From assembly GCA_017447005.1 (NCBI GenBank), contig JAFSOM010000239.1, positions 1 to 5,058 on the forward strand: a DNA stretch of 5,058 nt, written 5' to 3'. The first letter of the stretch is position 1. Each line of letters begins with the position of its first letter. This document shows positions 1 through 4,990 of the stretch, in pieces. The position numbers and the translations under genes are program-made. Source of the stretch: Oscillibacter sp. (lineage in GTDB: Bacteria; Bacillota; Clostridia; Oscillospirales; Oscillospiraceae). Below the pieces are notes generated by a model. It had not been told where the DNA came from and did not search any database. It saw nothing but the letters and a program-made list of their open reading frames with translations.

Positions 1-1206
1 CAGGACTACTCCCGCCTTGACTTCCCCGCGCTCAGTAACCTTTACTGGCTCTCGTCGGCGACGCAAACCGCCCTCTACGCGCTCCTGTTCGCCGTCGCGC
101 TTACGGGACGCGCCGACCCCGGGACGCGTTACGCGCAAGCCGCCGCCTGTCTCGTCGGACTGATGGAACATTCCCGCTTCTACTTACGTTTCATTCATCA
201 GGCCGCCGACCGTCTCCGCGCCTACTCCGCCGCCGTACTCACGGAACGCGGTTTTTCTATACTCGTCAGCGTCGGCGCGATTGCCTGCGGCTGTCGGGAT
301 TTTCGCGTCATGATTGCGCTGGACGTTACCGGGCGTTACCTCTCCTTCGCGCTGACCGTCCGCGACGCCCGGGAAATTGTATTCCGCCGCCCCCGCGTCA
401 CAAGCGAAACCTTCCGTCACGCCGGACGCTGTATCCGCTCCGGCGCGTTACTCCTCTTCGCCGCCCAGACAAGCGCGTTATGTCTCGGCGTCAGCCGCTA
501 CGGAATCCAAAGGACATGGGGCATTGAGGCGTTCAGTAAAATCTCGCTCGCCGTGGCGCTGTCCAATCTCGCGCTACGCTGTCTCGGCGCCGTCTCGCTG
601 GTGATGTTCCCCACGCTCCGCAATGTCCGCCGCGAACGTCTCCCCGATGTCTACAACCTCGTCAACGCGTCCCTGATGTCGCTCATCTTCACGGCTATGA
701 TATTCTTCAAGCCCCTGACCGTACTCGCGGGCCTATGGCTCCCGCGTTACGCCGAAAGCCTCCGGGCGTCTATCCTCTTTCTCCCGCTGTGCGTCTATGA
801 GTGCAAGTACTCGTTACTGGTCAACACGAACCTGAAAAATTTCAGTCAGGCCGGATGGATTGGCGTTATCAACGCGTTAGCGGTCGTTATCGCGGGCGCG
901 TGCGCGGCGTTCGGGATATTTGTCCTCCAAAGCCCGGAAGCGGCGGTATGCGGCTCCGTTATCGCGCTGGCCTCGCGCTGTGTCGCCGGGGAACTGCTCC
1001 TACGCCGACGCATGGACATTCCCGCCCCGCGCAACGTCGTAACGGAATTGTGCGTGACGGCGTGGTTTCTGTTCTGCGTCTACTTCCATACCGGCGCCGC
1101 GTGGACGCTCGCTTATGCCGTCGCCGTATGCGTCTATATGTTCGCGCAACGCGATTCCCTCCGTTACGCGCTCCGCGCCCTCGCCGCGCTGGCGCCGCGT
1201 CGGTAG
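1..1206 (+). CDS. Polysaccharide flippase-like multi-spanning membrane protein, 3' part (5' end outside window)
   Basis: The frame is open from base 1 to the TAG at 1204-1206, giving 401 visible residues. The first in-frame ATG (163) lies inside continuous coding sequence, so the true start is to the left of the window. The protein is rich in hydrophobic stretches separated by short Arg-rich loops; roughly eight or nine membrane segments can be seen, for example residues 18-36, 85-97, 145-160 and 180-200, plus several more to the C-terminus. The middle portion (RTWGIEAFSKISLAVALSN, then AVSLVMFPTLRN, later LWLPRYAESLRA and ECKYSLLVNTNLKN) resembles Wzx/MATE-like oligosaccharide flippases of Clostridia, which move lipid-linked sugar units across the cytoplasmic membrane for capsule, teichoic acid or exopolysaccharide synthesis. 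The family call rests on recalled sequence patterns, not a search; another polytopic MOP-superfamily transporter is possible. Its base composition resembles that of the ribosomal genes downstream. It is followed by its own gap and a new promoter, so it is probably not part of the str operon. Confidence 0.65.
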   Translation, partial: QDYSRLDFPALSNLYWLSSATQTALYALLFAVALTGRADPGTRYAQAAACLVGLMEHSRFYLRFIHQAADRLRAYSAAVLTERGFSILVSVGAIACGCRDFRVMIALDVTGRYLSFALTVRDAREIVFRRPRVTSETFRHAGRCIRSGALLLFAAQTSALCLGVSRYGIQRTWGIEAFSKISLAVALSNLALRCLGAVSLVMFPTLRNVRRERLPDVYNLVNASLMSLIFTAMIFFKPLTVLAGLWLPRYAESLRASILFLPLCVYECKYSLLVNTNLKNFSQAGWIGVINALAVVIAGACAAFGIFVLQSPEAAVCGSVIALASRCVAGELLLRRRMDIPAPRNVVTELCVTAWFLFCVYFHTGAAWTLAYAVAVCVYMFAQRDSLRYALRALAALAPRR

Positions 1207-1208
1207 GC

Positions 1209-1235
1209 CGTCGAAAAACGCCGACGCGCATTTTT
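1209..1235 (+). terminator. Weak candidate intrinsic terminator after the flippase-like gene
   Basis: Three bases after the flippase stop, CGTCG (1209-1213) can pair with CGACG (1222-1226) around an 8-nt A-rich loop, and five T residues follow at 1231-1235. The stem is only 5 bp and the T-run begins four bases after it, so this is at best a weak terminator. A competing pairing, CGCCG (1219-1223) with CGGCG (1238-1242), would enclose the T-run. The position between a membrane-protein gene and a new strong promoter makes a terminator plausible here. Confidence 0.3.
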
Positions 1236-1259
1236 CACGGCGAAAAGTCAAAAAAACTC

Positions 1260-1288
1260 TTGACAACAACTTTTCCCTGTGCTATCCT
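1260..1288 (+). promoter_or_regulatory. Sigma-70/sigma-A type promoter of the str operon (rpsL)
   Basis: A perfect -35 box TTGACA (1260-1265) is followed after exactly 17 bp by the -10 hexamer TATCCT (1283-1288), which matches TATAAT at 4 of 6 bases. The -10 is preceded by TG at 1280-1281 and one further base, an extended -10 element that would compensate for the weaker hexamer. An A-rich stretch (1251-1256) lies directly upstream of the -35, as in many ribosomal-protein promoters. Transcription would start near 1295, leaving a leader of about 70 nt before the rpsL ATG. The start site is inferred from spacing. Confidence 0.85.
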
Positions 1289-1299
1289 GAAAGCCTATG

Positions 1300-1333
1300 C
1301 GGGTACGGGCGCGTTTTGAACCCGTCATCCCGT
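1300..1333 (+). promoter_or_regulatory. rpsL leader with alternative small hairpins
   Basis: The inferred 5' leader contains ACGGG (1305-1309), which can pair with CCCGT at 1321-1325 or with a second CCCGT at 1329-1333. An overlapping CGGGT (1300-1304) can pair with ACCCG (1320-1324). The pairings exclude one another. No known riboswitch or ribosomal-protein leader motif was recognised and there is no T-run, so a regulatory role is only a suggestion. Confidence 0.2.
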
Positions 1334-1364
1334 TTCATTCTTTACGGAAAGGAGTAATTGCGTC

Positions 1365-1781
1365 ATGCCTACCTTTAATCAGCTCGTCCGGAAGGGCCGC
1401 GAAAAGGTGACGTACAAATCCACGTCCCCCGCTCTGCAGTTCGGTCTGAACACCCTCAAAACCAGAACGACCGATTTGCCCTCCCCGCAAAAACGCGGCG
1501 TCTGCACCGCCGTGCGTACCGCGACGCCCAAGAAGCCGAACTCCGCGCTTCGTAAAATCGCCCGCGTGCGCCTCACCAACGGCTATGAAGTCACGGCCTA
1601 TATCCCCGGCGTCGGTCACTCTCTGCAAGAGCACTCCGTCGTGATGATTCGCGGCGGTCGTGTCAAGGACCTCCCCGGCGTCCGCTACCACATCATCCGC
1701 GGCACGCTCGACACGCAGGGCGTACAGAACCGTATGCAGTCCCGTTCCAAGTACGGCGCCAAGCGTCCCAAGCAGAAGTAA
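1365..1781 (+). CDS. rpsL: 30S ribosomal protein S12
   Basis: This 138-residue protein is S12, which sits at the decoding centre of the small subunit and helps monitor codon-anticodon pairing. It opens with MPTFNQLVRKGR and carries the family core PQKRGVC (41-47), TPKKPNSALRK (54-64), HSLQEHSVVMIRGGRVKDLPGVRYH (85-109) and a basic end RSKYGAKRPKQK. Compared with the 124-residue E. coli protein it has a 13-residue insertion before PQKRGVC, as in Bacillus and Clostridia, which accounts for its length. Lys56 and Lys101, corresponding to E. coli Lys43 and Lys88 counted with Met, are the wild-type residues; changes there are known to give streptomycin resistance. Asp102 is the position methylthiolated by RimO in E. 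coli. The ATG is preceded by AAAGGAG (1348-1354) at a 10-nt spacing. It is first in the operon; rpoC, its usual upstream neighbour, is not adjacent. Confidence 0.98.
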   Translation: MPTFNQLVRKGREKVTYKSTSPALQFGLNTLKTRTTDLPSPQKRGVCTAVRTATPKKPNSALRKIARVRLTNGYEVTAYIPGVGHSLQEHSVVMIRGGRVKDLPGVRYHIIRGTLDTQGVQNRMQSRSKYGAKRPKQK

Positions 1782-1795
1782 GCCCCTCGCGCTGT

Positions 1796-1813
1796 CGCCC
1801 TTTTAGAAGGGCG
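1796..1813 (+). other. RNA hairpin directly after rpsL (not a clear terminator)
   Basis: CGCCCTT (1796-1802) pairs perfectly with AAGGGCG (1807-1813) around the loop TTAG, a 7-bp stem 14 nt after the rpsL stop. No T-run follows (the next bases are TGGGTTGAAAC), so it lacks the hallmark of an intrinsic terminator. It could stabilise the 3' end of an rpsL transcript, act as a processing site, or be a repeat remnant. Confidence 0.5.
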
Positions 1814-1874
1814 TGGGTTGAAACACTGAAATCACAATGCCGAAAGGTTTGACATATAGGGCTGATGAAACTTG

Positions 1875-1920
1875 CCCTCATCCGGCGCTGCGCGCCACCT
1901 TCCCCCGGAACGGGGGAAGG
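1875..1920 (-). repeat. Two-hairpin REP-like repeat, copy A (inverted)
   Basis: Read on the - strand the order is: hairpin 1 with CCTTCCCCC and GGGGGAAGG arms (9 bp, loop GTTCC), a single T, hairpin 2 with GGCGC and GCGCC arms (loop GCA), then the tail GGATGAGGG. On the + strand hairpin 1 occupies 1898-1920, hairpin 2 1884-1896, and the tail complement CCCTCATCC 1875-1883. Bases outside also match inversely: CTTGCC (1871-1876) and GGCAAG (1919-1924). Copy B has the same layout in the opposite orientation. Confidence 0.85.
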
Positions 1921-1956
1921 CAAGACTTGACAGCGTCATCTTTGCAACTTTGCGCA

Positions 1957-1983
1957 TTTTCCGCGAAAACCTTGCAAGGTTGC
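1957..1983. repeat. Palindromic spacer between repeat copies A and B
   Basis: The spacer contains the perfect 14-bp palindrome AACCTTGCAAGGTT (1968-1981). Immediately before and overlapping it, TTTTC (1957-1961) pairs with GAAAA (1965-1969) around CGC. GCAAC (1944-1948) can also pair with GTTGC (1979-1983), enclosing these. The 14-bp palindrome has no loop, so it could be a dimeric protein-binding site or part of the repeat element. No known operator was recognised. Confidence 0.5.
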
Positions 1984-1991
1984 GACAAAAA

Positions 1992-2045
1992 ACCTTCCCC
2001 CCTGTAGGGGGAAGGTGTCACGGCGTAAGCCGTGACGGATGAGGG
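1992..2045 (+). repeat. Two-hairpin REP-like repeat, copy B
   Basis: Hairpin 1 pairs ACCTTCCCCC (1992-2001) with GGGGGAAGGT (2007-2016) around the loop CTGTA, a 10-bp perfect stem. Hairpin 2 follows at once: GTCACGGC (2017-2024) pairs with GCCGTGAC (2029-2036) around GTAA, a GNRA-type tetraloop. The tail GGATGAGGG (2037-2045) is identical to that of copy A. Hairpin 1 is shared with copy A, while hairpin 2 differs in sequence and stem length yet is fully paired in both. That suggests the structure, not only the sequence, is maintained. Confidence 0.85.
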
Positions 2046-2074
2046 GCAGTTACGCAACGCTTTTCCCTTTGCCG

Positions 2075-2118
2075 CCCCAGAACGGGGGAGAATCTCGCCG
2101 TCAGGCGACAGAGGGGGG
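2075..2118 (+). repeat. Third, degenerate palindromic repeat (copy C, related layout)
   Basis: CCCC (2075-2078) pairs with GGGG (2084-2087) around AGAAC; the right arm continues as GGGGGAG but its left partner (CCGCCCC) has mismatches, suggesting a decayed longer stem. After AATC comes a second hairpin, TCGCC (2095-2099) with GGCGA (2104-2108) around GTCA, then CAGAGGGGGG (2109-2118). The order (C/G-run hairpin, short linker, variable hairpin, purine-rich G tail) matches copies A and B, but the sequence differs. It is either a sister family or an eroded copy. Confidence 0.55.
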
Positions 2119-2148
2119 AATCCAAGCGCGTCCGGCCCAAGGGCAAAC

Positions 2149-2212
2149 CCGCTTCGGCGGCGCTACGGGAGAGGTCATCCCGCCTCTTTCGAGTACCTGC
2201 CCCAGTATGGGG
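2149..2212 (+). other. Small GC-rich hairpins ahead of rpsG
   Basis: CCGC (2149-2152) and GCGG (2157-2160) close a TTCG loop, a classically stable RNA tetraloop. CGGGA (2166-2170) pairs with TCCCG (2178-2182). CCCC (2200-2203) pairs with GGGG (2209-2212) around AGTAT, ending 18 nt before the rpsG Shine-Dalgarno sequence. None is followed by a T-run. They may be remnants of repeats or a structured rpsG leader. In E. coli, S7 binds the rpsL-rpsG junction to repress translation, but no resemblance to that site was recognised here. Confidence 0.35.
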
Positions 2213-2230
2213 AACTGAATCTAACGGAAT

Positions 2231-2236
2231 GGAGGG
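2231..2236 (+). promoter_or_regulatory. rpsG ribosome binding site (decides the GTG start)
   Basis: GGAGGG lies 7 nt before GTG 2244, an ideal spacing. An in-frame ATG at 2229-2231 overlaps this site, so it cannot use it. The GTG is therefore the start. Confidence 0.9.
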
Positions 2237-2243
2237 AAGCAAC

Positions 2244-2714
2244 GTGCCAAGAAGAGGGAACGTGCCCAAACGTGAAATTTTACCCGACCCCGTGTATGGC
2301 TCTATCCTTGTCACGCGTTTGATTAACAGCGTCATGCTCGACGGCAAAAAGGGCGTGGCCCAGAAAGTCGTCTATGACGCCTTCGACGAAATCAAGGATA
2401 AGACCGGCAAGGAACCCGTGGAAGTGTTCTCACAGGCCATGGAGAACGTCATGCCCAGTCTGGAAGTCAAAGCGCGGCGCGTCGGCGGCGCCAACTATCA
2501 GGTGCCTATGGAGGTTCGTCCGGCCCGGCGCACGACGTTAGGCCTTCGCTGGCTGACTTCGTTCGCCCGCAACCGCTCCGAGCGGACCATGGCCGAACGC
2601 CTCGCCGGAGAAGTCATGGACGCCGCCAACAATACCGGCGGAGCGGTCCGCCGCCGTGATGAAATGCACAAGACCGCGGAAGCGAATAAGGCTTTCGCGC
2701 ATTTCCGGTGGTAA
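2244..2714 (+). CDS. rpsG: 30S ribosomal protein S7
   Basis: This 156-residue protein is S7, which nucleates assembly of the 30S head by binding the 3' domain of 16S rRNA and contacts the exit-site region. Starting at GTG it reads MPRRGNVPKREILPDPVYGS, the expected N-terminus, and has the family landmarks LEVKARRVGGANYQVP (73-88), RPARRTTLGLRW ending at Trp103, NNTGG (129-133) and the C-terminal AEANKAFAHFRW. The length equals the usual Firmicutes and E. coli K-type core of about 156. Starting at ATG 2229 would add five non-conserved residues (MEGSN). The first codons include two consecutive AGA, uncommon in this CGC/CGT-preferring sequence. It lies 462 nt after rpsL, an unusual distance, and 49 nt before fusA. 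No separate promoter is evident, so it is probably read from the rpsL promoter. Confidence 0.98.
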   Translation: MPRRGNVPKREILPDPVYGSILVTRLINSVMLDGKKGVAQKVVYDAFDEIKDKTGKEPVEVFSQAMENVMPSLEVKARRVGGANYQVPMEVRPARRTTLGLRWLTSFARNRSERTMAERLAGEVMDAANNTGGAVRRRDEMHKTAEANKAFAHFRW

Positions 2715-2750
2715 TTCATGCCCCGTTTCCGCCATATTCCTTTATTTTGC

Positions 2751-2754
2751 GGAG
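2751..2754 (+). promoter_or_regulatory. fusA ribosome binding site (favours the ATG at 2764)
   Basis: GGAG at 2751-2754 is 9 nt from ATG 2764 but only 3 nt from the in-frame ATG at 2758, which is too close. The downstream ATG also gives MRKTSLENTRN, close to the usual EF-G N-terminus. Confidence 0.8.
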
Positions 2755-2763
2755 TGAATGCTT

Positions 2764-4860
2764 ATGAGAAAAACCTCGCTTGAAAACACCCGCAATATCG
2801 GCATTATGGCCCATATTGACGCGGGGAAAACCACTACCACAGAGCGTATCCTGTTCTACACGGGCGTCAACTACAAAATCGGCGAAACCCACGACGGCAC
2901 GGCCACCATGGACTGGATGGCCCAAGAACAGGAGCGCGGAATCACCATTACGTCCGCCGCGACGACGTGCTACTGGTCGGGGAGCGACAACCAGTTCCCC
3001 CAGACCCGTATTAACATCATCGACACGCCCGGACACGTCGACTTTACGGTAGAAGTCGAGCGTTCGTTACGCGTGCTGGACGGTTCCGTTACGGTGTTAT
3101 GCGCCAAGGGCGGCGTTGAGCCGCAATCGGAAACCGTCTGGCGTCAGGCCGACACCTACCGCGTCCCGCGTATGATTTACGTCAACAAGATGGACATCAT
3201 GGGCGCGGACTTCTTCAACGTCCTGCGCATGGTGCGCGACCGCCTCAAGTGCGAAGCCGTCCCGATTCAACTGCCTATCGGCGCGGAGGACACCTTCCGG
3301 GGTATCATCGACCTCGTGGAGATGAACGCCGACGTGTACTATGACGACCTCGGCAAAGATATGCGTATCGAGCCGATACCCGTCGAGATGGAGAAACTCG
3401 CGCAAGAGTACCGCGAAAAGCTCCTTGACGCCGTTTCCATGATGGACGATTCCATTATGGAGGATATGTTAGAGGGCAAAGCCGTCGAGCCGTCGCGCAT
3501 TCGGGCCGCGATACGCGCCGCGACTGTCTCCAATCAGATGGTGCCCGTCACGTGCGGAACGTCGTACCGCAACAAGGGCGTGCAGAAACTCCTTGACGCT
3601 ATCGTAGACTATATGCCGTCCCCGCTGGACATTCCCGCCATTCGCGGCGTGAATCCGAAGAGCGATAAGGAAGAGGAGCGCAAGGCCGGGGACGATGAGC
3701 CTTTCTCCGCGCTGGCCTTCAAAATCATGACCGACCCGTTTGTCGGGCGGCTGTGCTTCTTCCGCGTCTACTCCGGACACCTGTCCAACGGCGCCACCGT
3801 CTACAATTCCACCAAGAACATCCGCGAGCGTATGGGCCGCATTCTGCAAATGCACGCCAACCACCGCGAGGATATTGAGGACGTGTACGCGGGCGACATC
3901 GAGGCCGCCGTAGGCCTGAAGCGTACCACCACCGGCGACACGCTTTGTGACGAGAAGCGCCCCATTATTCTGGAATCCATGGAGTTCCCGGAACCCGTGA
4001 TTCGCGTCGCCATTGAGCCGAAAACCAAGGCCGGACAGGAAAAAATGACCATCGGCCTCATGAAACTCGCCGAGGAAGACCCCACGTTCCGCACGTACAC
4101 CGACGAGGAGACCGGACAGACCATCATCGCCGGAATGGGCGAACTGCACCTTGAAATTATCGTTGACCGTCTTCTGAGAGAGTTCAAGGTAGAGGCCAAC
4201 GTCGGCGCGCCGCAGGTAGCCTACAAGGAGACCATCAAGCGCGCCGTGGAGCAGGAGACCAAGTACGCACGTCAGACCGGCGGCAAGGGCCAGTACGGAC
4301 ACGTCAAAATCCGCGTCGAACCCAACGAACCCGGCAAGGGTTACGAGTTCGTCAACGAGGTTGTCGGCGGCGCGATTCCGAAAGAATATATCCCCGCTGT
4401 TGACGCCGGAATCCAAGGCGCCATGAACGCCGGAGTAATCGCCGGATTCCCCGTCGTGGATGTCAAGGTCACGCTTTACGACGGGTCTTTCCACGAGGTC
4501 GACTCGTCCGAAATGGCCTTCAAAATCGCCGGTTCCATGGCCTTCAAGGACGCCTGCCGCAAGGCCGACCCCACTTTGCTGGAGCCGATTATGAAAGTCA
4601 GCGTTATCGTGCCCGACGAGTATATGGGCGACGTTATCGGCGATTTGAACGCACGGCGCGGTCAAATCACCAAGCTGGAAGCCCGCAACGGCGCGCAGCA
4701 GATTGACGCCAACGTACCGCTCGCGGAGATGTTCGGCTACGCCACCGACTTGCGCTCCCGTACCCAAGGGCGCGGACAGTACACCATGGAACCCAGTCAC
4801 TACACCGAGATTCCGCGCAACATCCGGGAGAAAATCGAGGAGGCCCACGGACACCGTTAA
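2764..4860 (+). CDS. fusA: Translation elongation factor G (EF-G)
   Basis: This 698-residue GTPase drives translocation of tRNA and mRNA after peptide bond formation and, with RRF, ribosome recycling. The G domain shows the P-loop AHIDAGKT (16-23), switch I RGITI (58-62), DTPGH (87-91, with the catalytic His91), and NKMD (141-144). G5 reads GTSY (265-268) where GSAF-like sequence is common. Domain II follows from about 300, domain III holds GMGELHLEIIVDR (457 onward), domain IV has GGKGQYGHVKI (506-516) and the tip His577 in SFHEVDSSE (E. coli His583 equivalent), and domain V includes GDVIGDLNARRGQI (622 onward). Length and location in the str operon identify the housekeeping EF-G rather than FusA2 or a tetracycline-protection protein. 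ATG 2764 was preferred to ATG 2758 because of Shine-Dalgarno spacing; the difference is two residues. It follows rpsG by 49 nt and is probably cotranscribed with it. Confidence 0.98.
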   Translation: MRKTSLENTRNIGIMAHIDAGKTTTTERILFYTGVNYKIGETHDGTATMDWMAQEQERGITITSAATTCYWSGSDNQFPQTRINIIDTPGHVDFTVEVERSLRVLDGSVTVLCAKGGVEPQSETVWRQADTYRVPRMIYVNKMDIMGADFFNVLRMVRDRLKCEAVPIQLPIGAEDTFRGIIDLVEMNADVYYDDLGKDMRIEPIPVEMEKLAQEYREKLLDAVSMMDDSIMEDMLEGKAVEPSRIRAAIRAATVSNQMVPVTCGTSYRNKGVQKLLDAIVDYMPSPLDIPAIRGVNPKSDKEEERKAGDDEPFSALAFKIMTDPFVGRLCFFRVYSGHLSNGATVYNSTKNIRERMGRILQMHANHREDIEDVYAGDIEAAVGLKRTTTGDTLCDEKRPIILESMEFPEPVIRVAIEPKTKAGQEKMTIGLMKLAEEDPTFRTYTDEETGQTIIAGMGELHLEIIVDRLLREFKVEANVGAPQVAYKETIKRAVEQETKYARQTGGKGQYGHVKIRVEPNEPGKGYEFVNEVVGGAIPKEYIPAVDAGIQGAMNAGVIAGFPVVDVKVTLYDGSFHEVDSSEMAFKIAGSMAFKDACRKADPTLLEPIMKVSVIVPDEYMGDVIGDLNARRGQITKLEARNGAQQIDANVPLAEMFGYATDLRSRTQGRGQYTMEPSHYTEIPRNIREKIEEAHGHR

Positions 4861-4899
4861 GTTGTCCCGCCGTTTTCCCGTGACGCCCCCGAATAGGGC

Positions 4900-4928
4900 T
4901 TGCAATTCCCGGAAAAATCATGTAGAAT
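4900..4928 (+). promoter_or_regulatory. Promoter for tuf in the fusA-tuf gap
   Basis: TTGCAA (4900-4905, 4 of 6 matches to TTGACA) and TAGAAT (4923-4928, 5 of 6 matches to TATAAT) are separated by exactly 17 bp. Transcription would begin near 4935, leaving a leader of about 55 nt before the tuf ATG. A dedicated tuf promoter is reasonable because EF-Tu is needed in large excess over the other products of the operon. No convincing terminator precedes it: GCCC (4885-4888) and GGGC (4896-4899) form only a 4-bp stem without a T-run. Read-through from fusA is therefore probably also possible. Confidence 0.7.
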
Positions 4929-4990
4929 AGACAGCACAAGATTCCGTCGCTGTCTTTATCACGCTATCATCCAAACAGGAGGAAACACCA

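Larger units (their letters stand above)
1875..2045. mobile_element. Composite inverted pair of repeats (BIME- or MITE-like), 171 nt
   Basis: Copies A and B point away from each other with their GGATGAGGG tails outermost, so the pair is bounded by 10-bp terminal inverted repeats: CCCTCATCCG (1875-1884) and CGGATGAGGG (2036-2045). The hairpin-1 sides face inward across a 71-nt spacer that also contains palindromes. Such divergent pairs are typical of bacterial interspersed mosaic elements made from REP sequences. No transposase is encoded and no clear target-site duplication was seen, so movement would need a transposase elsewhere in the genome. Whether the pair moved as a unit or arose from two insertions cannot be decided from this window. 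Confidence 0.5.
1782..2243 (+). other. Long rpsL-rpsG intergenic region filled with palindromic repeats
   Basis: The 462 nt between the rpsL stop and the rpsG start hold no credible gene; open frames here overlap rpsG or read through palindromes and resemble no family I know. The region contains a 7-bp hairpin just after rpsL, two inverted copies of a two-hairpin repeat, a spacer with a 14-bp palindrome, a third degenerate repeat, and small GC hairpins before the rpsG ribosome binding site. In most bacteria this gap is tens of bases. Two TTGACA hexamers occur (1849-1854, 1927-1932), but neither has a usable -10 at normal spacing, so rpsG and fusA probably depend on read-through from the rpsL promoter. 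Confidence 0.8.

Noticed and set aside
801..1319. Open frame of 172 codons overlapping the end of the flippase-like gene and the rpsL promoter
   Set aside because: It is Arg-rich, overlaps a better frame and runs across the strong promoter into the leader, consistent with a shadow frame.
1796..1813. Hairpin after rpsL as an intrinsic terminator
   Set aside because: The stem is good, but no T-run follows, and termination here would cut off rpsG and fusA, which lack another clear promoter.
1849..1871. TTGACA at 1849-1854 as an rpsG promoter
   Set aside because: The hexamer 17 bp downstream is TTGCCC, which does not resemble a -10 box.
1927..1960. TTGACA at 1927-1932 as an rpsG promoter
   Set aside because: At 16-19 bp spacing only G+C-rich sequence is present; CATTTT is about 22 bp away, too far.
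1875..2118. CRISPR array
   Set aside because: The repeats are inverted and unevenly spaced, differ in sequence and are only two or three in number, and no cas gene is present.
2229..2243. ATG 2229 as the rpsG start
   Set aside because: It overlaps the Shine-Dalgarno sequence and would add five residues absent from the family. GTG 2244 has ideal spacing and gives the conserved MPRRG start.
2032..2322. Open frame of 96 codons spanning the repeats and the rpsG start
   Set aside because: It begins inside repeat copy B, runs through palindromes and overlaps rpsG in another frame. It has no recognisable domain.
3469..4905. Long antisense open frame of 478 codons opposite fusA
   Set aside because: It lies opposite the well-conserved fusA coding sequence and reads as a biased Gly/Val/Asp/His-rich sequence, the usual shadow of a G+C-rich gene. 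It has no recognisable motif.
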